From assembly GCF_018598555.1 (NCBI RefSeq), contig NZ_JAHEWN010000001.1:344039-408038 (forward strand): a stretch of DNA of 64,000 nt. Direction: 5' to 3'. Under the pieces are notes generated by a model that had not been told where the DNA came from, searched no databases, and saw only the letters and a program-made list of their open reading frames with translations. Shown in pieces: positions 43,211 through 52,057 of the stretch. Source of the stretch: Curtobacterium aurantiacum. GTDB lineage: Bacteria > Actinomycetota > Actinomycetes > Actinomycetales > Microbacteriaceae. Position 1 is the stretch's first letter. Each line of letters starts with the position of its first letter. The position numbers and the translations under genes were made by a program.

Positions 43211-43258
43211 GACGGACGGGAGGCCCGGTACCAGCTGGTACCGGGCCTCCCGTCCGTC
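43211..43258. repeat. Palindromic intergenic repeat (GACGGGAGGCCCG family), copy 4: perfect 48-bp palindrome
   Basis: The 24 bases at 43211-43234 are the exact reverse complement of 43235-43258. GCGACCA precedes and AGTCGCGTCGAC follows, the outer arms of the family. The core is GGTACCAG/CTGGTACC where copy 2 has GGTGCCAG/CTGGCACC. It lies between convergent genes. Confidence 0.9.
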
Positions 43259-43272
43259 GTCAGTCGCGTCGA

Positions 43273-45006
43273 CTACGCGAGCTGCGACGCCGACGCCGCC
43301 GTCAGCGGCACGATCACGCCGTGCGACTCACGCAGAACGTCGAGCGTGCGCTGGACCTCGTCCGCACGCTCCTCGGTCGTCCAGCCGAGCGCCTCGGCGA
43401 GCACGTCGGCCAGCTCGTCGAGCAGGTCGATCGTGACCCCGCCGACGAACGCCAGGTTCGTGCGGCGCAGGACGACGTCGACCAGGTGGACGGCCTGCTC
43501 GTGGCGGGCGAAGTACGCGACCTCGGCGCGGGTGAGCGACGGGTCGGACTCGAGCGGCTCGACCGGGCCGTCGGTCAGGACGTCCACGACCTCGGCGGCA
43601 CGGGTGCCGTAGCGCTCGAGCAGCCCCTCGACCAGTGACTCGTCCAGGCCGTCACGGTGCGACTTGATCCACAGGGCACGCTGCGCGTCGGTGGTCGGGA
43701 ACTCCTTGCCACCGCCGATCGGCATGCCGGTGGTGTCGACCTTGCGGCTCATGCCGAGCTTGGTCGTCGCCTCGGTGGACAGGTGTGCAGCGAGGGCGCG
43801 GAACGTCGTCCACTTGCCACCGACGAGCGACAGCACGGTCGACTTCGGCAGCCCGGCGATCTGGGTGTCCACGATCCGGTAGTCGCGGGACACGAAGCCG
43901 GGGGCGGTGTCCTCGTGGCGGGGGAGCGGACGGATGCCCGAGTAGCTGTAGACGATGTGGTCGCGGGTGACCTCGATCTGCGGGAACACGTGCTTCACGA
44001 GCCCGAAGAAGTAGTCGATCTCCTCGTCGGTCGTCGTGACCGGCTTCGACGGGTCGGCGTCGATGTCGGTCGTGCCGATGAGCACCCGGCCCTTGAGCGG
44101 GTAGATGAGGACGATGCGGCCGTCGTCGTTCTCGAAGAACAGCTCGCGGCCCTTGGTGGCCTCGAGCAGCTCGTCGTTGTGGACGACGATGTGCGAGCCC
44201 TTCGTGCCGCCCATGAACTTCGTCTCGCCGCCGAACGCCTCGTTCGTCAGGTCGGTCCAGGGGCCGGAGGCGTTGATCACGACGTCGGCCGTGAACACGA
44301 ACTCGTCGCCGGTCTCACGGTCGCGGAGCAGGACGCCGCCGTCGCGCGTGCCCGCGGCCTCGACGTAGTTGACGGCGCGTGCCTTGTCGGCTCCCGCGGC
44401 CAGGCCGTCCTTCAGGACGTCGAGGGCCAGGCGCTCGGGCTCGTGCACGCTCGCGTCGTAGTAGGTGCCCGTGTACTTCAGGTCCTTGTTGAGGGCCGGC
44501 ATGTCCTCGAGCGCGGCCTTCTTGGTGCGGAAGACGTGCTTCGGGACGGAGCCGCCGTCGCGCGAGAAGGAGTCGTAGATCGTCATGCCGATCTTGATGA
44601 GCATCGCGCCGCGCTCCTTGGTGGAGCGCTGCTTGTGCGTCAGCATGCGCAGCGGGGCGTTCATGATGCCCGAGAACGTCGAGAAGATCGGCATGGTCGT
44701 CTGCAGCGGCTTGACGTAGTGCGGGGCGATGCGGATCAGGCCGTTGCGCTCCTGCACGCTCTCGCGCACCAGGCGGAACTCGCCGTTCTCCAGGTAGCGG
44801 ATGCCGCCGTGGATCATGTGGCTCGAGGCCGCGGAGGCGCCGGAGGCGTAGTCGCCGCGCTCGACCAGGGCGACGTCGACGCCCTGGAGCGCGAGGTCGC
44901 GGAACGTGGCGATGCCGTTGATGCCGCCGCCGACGACGAGGACCTGCGCGTTCGGGCGCTCGGTGAGGGCGGTCACCGTGTTCCGGGGCTGTGTCTTCTT
45001 CGACAT
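43273..45006 (-). CDS. glpD: FAD-dependent glycerol-3-phosphate dehydrogenase
   Basis: The 577-residue enzyme oxidises glycerol 3-phosphate to DHAP at the membrane, giving electrons to quinone. VLVVGGGINGIATFRDLALQG (residues 22-42) is the FAD dinucleotide fold, ERGDYASGASAASSHMIHGGIRYLE is the classic GlpD substrate/FAD region, and INASGPWTDLTN, GTTDIDADP and SLVGGKWTTFRALA complete the signature; the C-terminal cap domain is present. The ATG at 45006 follows GGAAGCGACG. It is divergent from a SorC-type regulator, with two identical-type palindromes between. No glycerol kinase or facilitator is next to it. Confidence 0.95.
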   Translation of the reverse strand: MSKKTQPRNTVTALTERPNAQVLVVGGGINGIATFRDLALQGVDVALVERGDYASGASAASSHMIHGGIRYLENGEFRLVRESVQERNGLIRIAPHYVKPLQTTMPIFSTFSGIMNAPLRMLTHKQRSTKERGAMLIKIGMTIYDSFSRDGGSVPKHVFRTKKAALEDMPALNKDLKYTGTYYDASVHEPERLALDVLKDGLAAGADKARAVNYVEAAGTRDGGVLLRDRETGDEFVFTADVVINASGPWTDLTNEAFGGETKFMGGTKGSHIVVHNDELLEATKGRELFFENDDGRIVLIYPLKGRVLIGTTDIDADPSKPVTTTDEEIDYFFGLVKHVFPQIEVTRDHIVYSYSGIRPLPRHEDTAPGFVSRDYRIVDTQIAGLPKSTVLSLVGGKWTTFRALAAHLSTEATTKLGMSRKVDTTGMPIGGGKEFPTTDAQRALWIKSHRDGLDESLVEGLLERYGTRAAEVVDVLTDGPVEPLESDPSLTRAEVAYFARHEQAVHLVDVVLRRTNLAFVGGVTIDLLDELADVLAEALGWTTEERADEVQRTLDVLRESHGVIVPLTAASASQLA

Positions 45007-45081
45007 GGTTCGTCGCTTCCTTCGTCTGTTCGTGGGGTCAGGATCGATCGTGCGCTCGTTCGACAGGGCGGGCAACTCGCG

Positions 45082-45171
45082 TGCACGAACGTGCAGCACA
45101 CGTGTCGTCCAGCCCCGACACGGCGGTCGGGAGGCGCGGCAGGGGTTGCAGAGGCCCTGCACGTCCGTGCA
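45082..45171. promoter_or_regulatory. Two TGCACG-N2-CGTGCA operators between glpD and its regulator
   Basis: TGCACGAACGTGCA (45082-45095) and TGCACGTCCGTGCA (45158-45171) are both perfect dyads with the same arms. Their centres are 76 bases apart, near seven helical turns, which would place both on one face of DNA and permit looping. The second is 27 bases before the regulator's start codon. Confidence 0.8.
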
Positions 45172-45198
45172 TGGTTGCGTTCGACAGATCGGAGCACC

Positions 45199-46161
45199 AT
45201 GAGCGATGCGGCTCAGCCCATGCGCACGCAGCAGGCGCTGCGCGCCGCCCACCTGTACTACCTGCAGGACCTGACGATGGACGCGATCGCCGACGAACTC
45301 GGCACCTCGCGCTCGTCGGTGTCGCGGCTGCTGAAGTACGCCAGGGACACCGGGCTCGTCGACATCCAGATCCGGTCGCCGCTCGACCAGGCAGCCGCGC
45401 TGAGCCGGAGCATCCGCTCGCGCTTCGGGGTGCACGCCCACGTCGTCCCGGTGCCGGACCACACGAGCGACGTCGACCGGCTCGAGCGGGTCGCCCTGTC
45501 CGCCGCCCGGATCCTGACGCAGTACGTCGAGTCCAACATGGTGATCGGGATCTCGTGGGGCTCGACCGTGAGCGCGGTCAGCCGGTACCTGGTGCCGAAG
45601 ACCACGCACGGCTCGACGGTCGTGCAGATCAACGGTGCCGCCAACACCCGGACCACCGGCATCGTCTACGCGTCCGAGATCCTCCGCCGGTTCGGCGAGG
45701 CGTACGGCGCGTTCGTGCAGCAGTTCCCGGTGCCGGCGTTCTTCGACGACCCCGCGACGAAGGAGGCCCTGTTCCGGGAGCGCTCGATCCGCCGTGTGCT
45801 CGACCTGCACGAGCGGATGGACCTCGTCGTGTTCGGTGTCGGTGCCCCGCAGGCCCCGGTTCCCTCGCACGTGTACTCCGGCGGGTACCTCGACCCCGAG
45901 GACCGTGACGAGCTCACGCAGGCGGGGGTCGTGGGGGACGTCTCGACGGTGTTCTACCGGGCGGACGGGTCGTGGCGGGACATCGGGGTGAACGCCCGAG
46001 CCGGCGGACCCGACCTCGACACGATCAAGCGCGCGCCGCGTCGTGTCTGCGTCGTCGCGGGCCGCTCGAAGGCCGCGTCGCTCCGGGGTGCGCTGGCGTC
46101 CGGGCTGGTGACGGACCTGATCCTCGACGAGAGCGTGGGGCAGGCGATCCTGCAGCCCTGA
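45199..46161 (+). CDS. SorC/DeoR-type sugar-binding transcriptional regulator, probable glpD controller
   Basis: The 320-residue protein has an HTH (AAHLYYLQDLTMDAIADELGTSRSSVSRLLKYARDTGLV over residues 15-53) and the SorC effector domain (GISWGSTVSAVSRYL; VVAGRSKAASLRGALASGLVTDLILDE). GGAGC precedes the ATG at 45199. Its divergent placement from glpD with twin palindromes between suggests autoregulation and control of glycerol 3-phosphate use. The likely effector is a sugar or polyol phosphate such as glycerol 3-phosphate. Confidence 0.9.
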   Translation: MSDAAQPMRTQQALRAAHLYYLQDLTMDAIADELGTSRSSVSRLLKYARDTGLVDIQIRSPLDQAAALSRSIRSRFGVHAHVVPVPDHTSDVDRLERVALSAARILTQYVESNMVIGISWGSTVSAVSRYLVPKTTHGSTVVQINGAANTRTTGIVYASEILRRFGEAYGAFVQQFPVPAFFDDPATKEALFRERSIRRVLDLHERMDLVVFGVGAPQAPVPSHVYSGGYLDPEDRDELTQAGVVGDVSTVFYRADGSWRDIGVNARAGGPDLDTIKRAPRRVCVVAGRSKAASLRGALASGLVTDLILDESVGQAILQP

Positions 46162-46209
46162 GTCAGGATCCGATGCAGCTTGTCGGTGGGCTGAAGTACG
46201 TTCTGGTGC

Positions 46210-47169
46210 ATGGTGCTTTCTCTCGAACAGCCCGGTCAGCGGTACTTCCGACGAATGGTCGGCAGCGACGTCGACCAGGCGCTCGCGTTCTTCACCGGTG
46301 ACTACGACTTCCGCGCGCCCCTGGTGCGGCGGACCCACGAGAACGCCCACTGGGACTTCGCCGGCGTCGGTGACGAGCGGATGTCCCTGCGGTCGTCGCG
46401 GTTCATGGTCGACCTGCGGAGCGAGAGCCAGGTCGACGACGAGTTCCTGGTCGCATGGATGCGGAGCGGCTCAAGCCGGATCACCTCCGGTGGCGAGACG
46501 TACGAGCTCGAGGCCGGGGTGCCGGTCGTGCTGCCCTTCGCCGAGCCGTACGCCCTGCACCACCGCGACATCGCCCTGAACCTGGTGCACCTGGACCGCG
46601 ACTTCGTCCGCGCCGTGGCCGGTGACGACGACTTCGCCTTCGAGCCGATGCGCCGCCCGACGGCCGACGGCATCGCGCTGTGGCGGTCGGTGGTGCGGAA
46701 GTACTCGGCCACGTGGCTCGACGTCGACCGGTCGATGAGTCCGATGGTGCAGCACGACATCGCCCATGCCTTCGCGACTGCGGCGATCCGGGCGTTCCCG
46801 CACCGCAGTCGCTGGCGGGCGACGGTGTCCGGCAGCGGCCCCGAGCACGACCGGCTGCGCCGGGCGCTCGAGTTCGTGCACGAGCACGCGCGCGAGGCGA
46901 TCGGCACGCCGGAGATCGCCGCGGCCGCCGGGCTGAGCCCCCGTGGCCTGCAGCAGTCGCTCCGCAGGCACCTCGACCAGACGCCGGGGGAACTCCTGCG
47001 CGGCGTCCGGCTCGACGGCGCGCGGACCGACCTGGTCGGCAGTGGCCTCGACGAGACGACCGTGGCCGAGGTCGCGCGGACATGGGGGTTCGGGCACCTG
47101 GGGCGCTTCTCGGCGACCTACCGCGGCCGCTTCGGCGAGCTGCCGAGCGAGTCGCTGCGCGGGCGCTGA
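46210..47169 (+). CDS. AraC-family transcriptional regulator
   Basis: The 319-residue protein has an N-terminal cupin-like sensing domain of the AraC-binding-like type and a C-terminal pair of helix-turn-helices (IGTPEIAAAAGLSPRGLQQSLRRHL and TTVAEVARTWGFGHLGRFSATYRGRFGELPSE). TACGTT ends seven bases before the ATG at 46210, suggesting leaderless translation. It is followed by alanine dehydrogenase, 141 bases on, in the same direction; whether it controls that gene is unknown. Confidence 0.92.
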   Translation: MVLSLEQPGQRYFRRMVGSDVDQALAFFTGDYDFRAPLVRRTHENAHWDFAGVGDERMSLRSSRFMVDLRSESQVDDEFLVAWMRSGSSRITSGGETYELEAGVPVVLPFAEPYALHHRDIALNLVHLDRDFVRAVAGDDDFAFEPMRRPTADGIALWRSVVRKYSATWLDVDRSMSPMVQHDIAHAFATAAIRAFPHRSRWRATVSGSGPEHDRLRRALEFVHEHAREAIGTPEIAAAAGLSPRGLQQSLRRHLDQTPGELLRGVRLDGARTDLVGSGLDETTVAEVARTWGFGHLGRFSATYRGRFGELPSESLRGR

Positions 47170-47310
47170 CCGACCGGCGCCGGGAGCCGTTCCACCGAAT
47201 TCCGTGACACGGATCGCGCTGCCACTGTCCGGATGTTCGGCTCTGCGCTGCTGTGGGCGAATCTGGTGCTCAATGGACGGGACGAACGCACCGCCCACGA
47301 AGGAGTCCGC

Positions 47311-48411
47311 ATGCGCATCGGCGTCCCCACCGAGATCAAGAACAACGAGTACCGCGTCGCGGCCACGCCCGCCGGTGTCGCCGAGCTCGGGTCGCACGGC
47401 CACCAGGTCCTGGTGCAGTCCGGTGCCGGAGCCGGCTCGGCCTTCACCAACGACGAGTACCGCACCGCCGGGGCCACGATCGTCGACACCGCGGCCGAGG
47501 TCTGGGAGCGCGCCGAGCTGATCCTCAAGGTGAAGGAGCCGGTCGCGTCGGAGTACCCGATGATCCGGCCGGGCCAGGTGCTCTTCACCTACCTGCACCT
47601 CGCCGCCGACCGACCGCTGACCGACGCGCTGATCGACTCGGGCGCGACGGCGATCGCCTACGAGACCGTGCAGCTGCCGGACCGCTCGCTGCCCCTGCTG
47701 TCGCCGATGTCCGAGGTCGCCGGACGGCTGTCCGCCCAGGTCGGCGCGTTCCACCTGATGCGGACGAACGGCGGGCGCGGCCTGCTGCTCGGCGGGGTCC
47801 CCGGCACGCCGAAGGGCCGCGTGGTCGTCATCGGCGGCGGCGTCGCAGGGGAGCACGCCGCCACGATGGCGCTCGGCATGGGTGCCGACGTCACCGTGTT
47901 CGACATCAGCCTGCCGCGGCTCCGGGCACTGGACGCCCGGTTCGACGGTCGCGTCACGACTCTGCGCTCGTCGGCGCACGCCATCGCCGAGTCCCTGCGC
48001 GACGCCGACCTGGTCATCGGGTCGGTGCTGATCCCCGGGGCATCGGCCCCCAAGCTCGTCACCGACGCGATGGTGGCCGACATGCGGCCCGGCTCGGTGC
48101 TCGTCGACATCGCGATCGACCAGGGCGGCTGCTTCGAGGGCTCCCACCCGACCACCCATGACGACCCGACCTTCGCCGTGCACGACACCGTCTACTACTG
48201 CGTGGCGAACATGCCCGGTGCCGTCCCGCGCACGAGCACGATCTCGCTGACGAACGCCACGCTGCCCTACGCCGTCGCGATCGCCGACCGTGGGTGGGAA
48301 GCCGCGCTCGAGGCCGACCCCGCACTCGCCGCCGGCCTGAACGTGCACGACGGCCGGGTCACCAACGCCGCGGTCGCCGCCGCCCACGGCCTGGCGGCCT
48401 CCGAGCGCTGA
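47311..48411 (+). CDS. ald: Alanine dehydrogenase
   Basis: The 366-residue enzyme converts L-alanine, NAD and water to pyruvate, ammonia and NADH. MRIGVPTEIKNNEYRVAATP is the N-terminal signature with substrate-binding Arg; KVKEP has the essential Lys; FTYLHLAADR has the catalytic His; VVIGGGVAGEHAATMALGMGA is the NAD fold at about residues 170-190. GAAGGAG precedes the ATG at 47311, where the upstream frame is not conserved. A long hairpin follows. Confidence 0.95.
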   Translation: MRIGVPTEIKNNEYRVAATPAGVAELGSHGHQVLVQSGAGAGSAFTNDEYRTAGATIVDTAAEVWERAELILKVKEPVASEYPMIRPGQVLFTYLHLAADRPLTDALIDSGATAIAYETVQLPDRSLPLLSPMSEVAGRLSAQVGAFHLMRTNGGRGLLLGGVPGTPKGRVVVIGGGVAGEHAATMALGMGADVTVFDISLPRLRALDARFDGRVTTLRSSAHAIAESLRDADLVIGSVLIPGASAPKLVTDAMVADMRPGSVLVDIAIDQGGCFEGSHPTTHDDPTFAVHDTVYYCVANMPGAVPRTSTISLTNATLPYAVAIADRGWEAALEADPALAAGLNVHDGRVTNAAVAAAHGLAASER

Positions 48412-48434
48412 GCCCGCGCGAGTCTTCGCGAGTC

Positions 48435-48492
48435 TTCGCGCTGGGCGACACCTCACGGGTCAGCGGCCGCGTGAGGTGTCGCTCAGCGCGAA
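48435..48492. terminator. 23-bp stem hairpin between convergent ald and TspO-like genes
   Basis: Arms 48435-48457 and 48470-48492 pair with one mismatch around a 12-base loop; the left arm starts TTCGCGCTGG. It is preceded by the doublet GAGTCTTCGC repeated twice. It is well placed as a two-way terminator. Confidence 0.8.
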
Positions 48493-48514
48493 ACGAGGCG
48501 CAGGCAGCCCAGCC

Positions 48515-49327
48515 TCAGGCCGCCGCCGGTGCCGCCGCCCCGGCACGCCCGCCGATCCAGCCGGCGCGGGCACGCACCACCACGGTCACGACGACCACGG
48601 CCGCCGCAGCCACCACGGCCGTGACCGCCGTCGGCACGGAGACGAGCGGCCCCTCGAACCGGGCCACAGCGACCCACGCCAGGCCCCACGCGATCGAGGC
48701 CATCGGCGCGAGGCGGCCCCGACCCCACAGCGCGATGAGGACCCCGACGAGCCCGGCCACGGCGGCGACGGCCACGCCCCACGGGTCCTGCCCGAGCCCG
48801 AAGCCCCGGAAGCCCGCCGCCGTCAGCACCGCAGCGGTGTTGGCGGCGGTCGCGACGCAGACCCACCCGAGGTACAGCCCGAACGTGCCGTCGGTCAGGA
48901 TCGCCTCGACGAGGCCTCGTGACCGGGACCGGGTCCGACGCAGGATCGTGAACGTCCAGACGAGCACGACGAGCAGGGCCACGATGATCGGTTCGCTCGC
49001 CCACAGGAACCCGAACTGCACCGACAGGATCCACGCGGCGTTGAGCAGCAGGGACAGCACGGCCGGCACCACCAGCCGCTCGTGCCGCTCGTCGTTCGCG
49101 GTGCGGACGAGCTGCAGGACCGCGTAGCCGATGAGCCCCGCGTAGACCACGCTCCAGATCGAGAACGCCGGGCCGTCCGGGGCGATCGCGGTCGAGGACG
49201 CCGACAGTGCGCCACCGGCGGCGTCCTGGATGGGCGTGCCACCGGCAGCACCCGAGCCCACGTACGCGCCGATGACGGCGACGACCGCGCTCACGGCCAC
49301 CGCGATGCGCTTCCAGATCCTCTTCAT
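48515..49327 (-). CDS. TspO/MBR-related membrane protein
   Basis: The 270-residue protein has about seven or more predicted helices. FSIWSVVYAGLIGYAVLQL and LNAAWILSVQFGFLWASE resemble helices of the tryptophan-rich TspO/MBR family, which bind porphyrins and cholesterol-like molecules. It is longer than typical TspO (about 160 residues), with extra helices at the C-terminus ending in an Ala-Pro tail. The start at 49327 is followed by MKRIWKRIAVAVSAVVAVIG, a first helix or signal anchor. Function not certain. Confidence 0.75.
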   Translation of the reverse strand: MKRIWKRIAVAVSAVVAVIGAYVGSGAAGGTPIQDAAGGALSASSTAIAPDGPAFSIWSVVYAGLIGYAVLQLVRTANDERHERLVVPAVLSLLLNAAWILSVQFGFLWASEPIIVALLVVLVWTFTILRRTRSRSRGLVEAILTDGTFGLYLGWVCVATAANTAAVLTAAGFRGFGLGQDPWGVAVAAVAGLVGVLIALWGRGRLAPMASIAWGLAWVAVARFEGPLVSVPTAVTAVVAAAAVVVVTVVVRARAGWIGGRAGAAAPAAA

Positions 49328-49519
49328 GGCAGTCCCTTTCGTCAGCATGCTGATGACTTGCACGGTAGGCGGCCACTGCCGACGGTCGTGCAGCGCACGT
49401 TCAGGCAGACGCGGGATGCGCCGGCGGGCGCGCCACGGGCCTCCAGGACCGGGCCGGAGCCGGGCCGCAGCCGGGCCGCAGCCGGGCCGCGGCCCGCCGC
49501 ACCTGCGTACGGTGGTCGC

Positions 49520-50503
49520 GTGAGCGTCGAACTGAACACCGTCTACATCGACCGGATCGCCCCGATCGCGAGTCCGTCCCTCGACGACACCTTCCGGATG
49601 CTCGACGAGCAGGGCGCCAGCGCGTGCATCGTCCTGCACCAGCCCGACGCCCAGGAACTCGGCGACGTCGCGGTCGCCCTCGGCCTGCACGAGCTCGCCG
49701 TCGAGGACTCCGCCGAGGGGCACCAGCGGCCGAAGCTCGAGCGCTACGGCTCGACGCTGTTCGTGGTGCTCAAGCCGGCGCTGTACAACGACCGGCAGGA
49801 GGAGGTGGCCTTCGGCGAGGTGCACGCCTTCGTCGGCGAGACCTTCTTCCTCGTGGTCGTGAAGGCCGACCCCCGCGGCAAGCAGACCGTGCCCCGGGCG
49901 CTGCAGCGGATGAGCGGCAAGCCCGGCCTGGTGACCGTCGGGCCGCAGGCGCAGCTCTGGGCGCTGATGGACTCCATCGTCGACGGCTACGTCCCGGTCA
50001 TCGACGGACTCGAGGAGGACATCAACCAGATCGAGGACCAGCTGTTCTCCGGCGAGGCCGGGGTGTCCCGCCGGGTGTACGAGCTGTTCGGCGAGGTCGT
50101 CGACTTCCAGCGAGCTGCCCGACCCCTGATCCACATCATCGAGAACCTCCACCGCGGTGCCGAGAAGTACCACCTGCCGATCGAGATGCAGCGTCGGTTC
50201 CGTGACGTCCTCGACCACGCCATCCGCACGGTGGAGCGGCTCGACACCTTCCGGCAGCTGCTCCAGAACGCGCTGACCGTCGACTCGACCCTGGCTGCGC
50301 AGAAGCAGAACGACGACACGAAGCGCATCTCCGGCTGGGCGGCGATCCTGTTCGCCCCGACGCTCATCGCCGCGATCTACGGCATGAACTTCACGCACAT
50401 GCCCGAGCTCGGCTGGACGTGGGGCTACCCGTTGTCGATCGTCGCGATGGTCCTGTTCGCCGCGATCCTGTACGTGGTGTTCAAGGTCAAGCGCTGGTTC
50501 TGA
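49520..50503 (+). CDS. corA: CorA-family magnesium/cobalt transporter
   Basis: The 327-residue protein has the long cytoplasmic N-terminal funnel domain and two C-terminal helices. The pore signature YGMNF, with the invariant Gly-Met-Asn, is at about residue 295 after SGWAAILFAPTLIAAI; the loop HMPELGWTWGYP follows, and the final helix ends in KVKRWF. GTG at 49520 lies six bases after TACGGT, a leaderless arrangement. Upstream, 49440-49500 holds an 11-base unit AGCCGGGCCGC repeated about four times. The 3' end is the first unit of a triple repeat. Confidence 0.93.
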   Translation: MSVELNTVYIDRIAPIASPSLDDTFRMLDEQGASACIVLHQPDAQELGDVAVALGLHELAVEDSAEGHQRPKLERYGSTLFVVLKPALYNDRQEEVAFGEVHAFVGETFFLVVVKADPRGKQTVPRALQRMSGKPGLVTVGPQAQLWALMDSIVDGYVPVIDGLEEDINQIEDQLFSGEAGVSRRVYELFGEVVDFQRAARPLIHIIENLHRGAEKYHLPIEMQRRFRDVLDHAIRTVERLDTFRQLLQNALTVDSTLAAQKQNDDTKRISGWAAILFAPTLIAAIYGMNFTHMPELGWTWGYPLSIVAMVLFAAILYVVFKVKRWF

Positions 50504-50605
50504 GCAGCCCCGCCCGGCAGGCACCGCCTCGCTGGTTCTGAGCAGCCCCGCCCGGCAGGCACCGCCTCGCTGGTTCTGAGCAGCCCCGCCCGGCAGGCAC
50601 CGCCT
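50493..50605. repeat. 38-bp triple tandem repeat running over the corA stop codon
   Basis: The unit, beginning GCTGGTTCTGAGCAGCCCCG and ending ACCGCCTC, occurs at 50493-50530, 50531-50568 and 50569-50605 (the last lacks its final base). The copies are identical. The first contains the corA codons for Trp-Phe and the stop, so the coding end has been copied twice downstream. After the third copy comes GGAGGCCCGCCCC, similar to half of the GACGGGAGGCCCG family. Confidence 0.92.
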
Positions 50606-50678
50606 GGAGGCCCGCCCCACGTCCGCATGGTCGGTCCTCTTCGTCATCGGGCCCGTCCACCCCGTTAGGCTTCCGGTC

Positions 50679-51962
50679 ATGCCGCACTCCGGACACGCGA
50701 CCCCGGTCTGGGCCCTCAAGCTCGCCGTCGTCACCGCCCTGGTGGGCGTCTCCGGCGGCATCGCCGGCATCGCGGTCTGGCTCGCGCTCCAGCTCATCCA
50801 GTTCGTCGCCTTCGGGTACGGATACGGCGGGCACCTCGAGGCGGCCGATGCGTCGTCCGGCCTGAACCGCTTCCTCGCGCTCACGGCCGCGGGGTTGCTG
50901 ACGGGCTTCGCCTGGTGGGCGCTCCGACGGTGGGGGCGCTCGATCGTCTCGGTCACCGCGGCCGTCGACGGCACGCGGATGCCGGCCCTGGCGACGCTCG
51001 CGAACGCCGGCATCCAGATCCTGGCCGTCGGGCTCGGTGCCTCCATCGGCAAGGAGGTCGCGCCGCGTGAGGTCGGGGCCTGGCTGGCCCAACTCGTCAC
51101 CCGTCGTGCGGGGCTGACCGCACGCGAGACGAAGATCCTCGTCGCCTGCGGTGCGGCAGCGGGCCTCGCCGCCGTGTACGACGTGCCCCTCGGTGGTGCG
51201 CTGTTCGCGGTCGAGGTCCTGCTCGGGGAGATCAGCTTCGCGACCGCCCTGCCCGCCTTCGCCACGAGTGCCGTCGCCGCCATCACCGCCCGGCTCGTGA
51301 TCCCGGACGAGGTGCTGTACCACGTGCCCGCGATGCACCTGTCGCCGTCGCTGCTCGTCTGGGCGGTCGTCGTGGGGCCGGTGCTGGGGCTCGCCGGGGT
51401 CGGGTTCGTCAAGCTGACCAACCGGCTGCAGGGCATCGCCCCGAAGGGCTGGCACCTGCTCGTCGTGCTGCCCGTGGTCTTCGCGATGGTCGGGCTGATC
51501 GCGATCCCGTTCCCGGAGATCCTCGGCAACGGTCGGGCGCTCGGCCTCGTCGCGATGAACAGCTCGCTCGACGACGCCTCGTTCGCCGGCCTCTCGCCGA
51601 TCGTCTTCCTGCTGCTGCTCGGTGTGCTGCGGACCGTCACCACCTCGGCCACCATCGGCGCGGGTGCGGTCGGCGGCACGTTGACTCCGTCCATCGCGAT
51701 CGGATCGGCGATCGGCGGCGGTCTGGGTGGGGCGTGGCTGCTGTTGTGGCCCGCCGACGGCCCGAGCCTGGCGGCCTTCGCGTTCGTCGGTGCGGCGGCG
51801 TTCCTCGCCACCACCATGCGTGCCCCGTTCACCGCCCTCGTGCTCGTCGTGGAGTTCACGCAACAGGGCACCGACATCCTCGTGCCCTCGTTGCTCGCGG
51901 TGTCCGGCGCGGTCGCCGTCGGGTACGTGCTCGCCCGTCGCCGCAGTGCCCAGATGGTGTGA
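50679..51962 (+). CDS. ClC-family chloride channel/transporter homologue
   Basis: The 427-residue protein has ten or more helices and the ClC landmarks: LGASIGKEVAPREVGAWLA corresponds to the GREGP helix, keeping the gating Glu in GKE, AVYDVPLGGALFAVEVLLGE is the next conserved segment, and GAVGGTLTPSIAIGSAIGG and AFAFVGAAAFLATTMRAPFTALVL are the later signatures. The first filter motif GSGIP is not evident. TAGGCT ends seven bases before the ATG. It probably moves chloride or fluoride; which is uncertain. Confidence 0.88.
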   Translation: MPHSGHATPVWALKLAVVTALVGVSGGIAGIAVWLALQLIQFVAFGYGYGGHLEAADASSGLNRFLALTAAGLLTGFAWWALRRWGRSIVSVTAAVDGTRMPALATLANAGIQILAVGLGASIGKEVAPREVGAWLAQLVTRRAGLTARETKILVACGAAAGLAAVYDVPLGGALFAVEVLLGEISFATALPAFATSAVAAITARLVIPDEVLYHVPAMHLSPSLLVWAVVVGPVLGLAGVGFVKLTNRLQGIAPKGWHLLVVLPVVFAMVGLIAIPFPEILGNGRALGLVAMNSSLDDASFAGLSPIVFLLLLGVLRTVTTSATIGAGAVGGTLTPSIAIGSAIGGGLGGAWLLLWPADGPSLAAFAFVGAAAFLATTMRAPFTALVLVVEFTQQGTDILVPSLLAVSGAVAVGYVLARRRSAQMV

Positions 51963-52057
51963 AGACCCCGAACGTTCCGGTACGGCCGGGGGTCGGGCAG
52001 CCTACTGTCGGCGCCAGGACGGAGCGACGGGCTCCGCACCGAGACGAGGAGCAGCCG

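Noticed and set aside
50493..50605. Possible attachment site or transposon end
   Set aside because: Three direct copies in tandem with no integrase, transposase or tRNA nearby; tandem duplication explains it.
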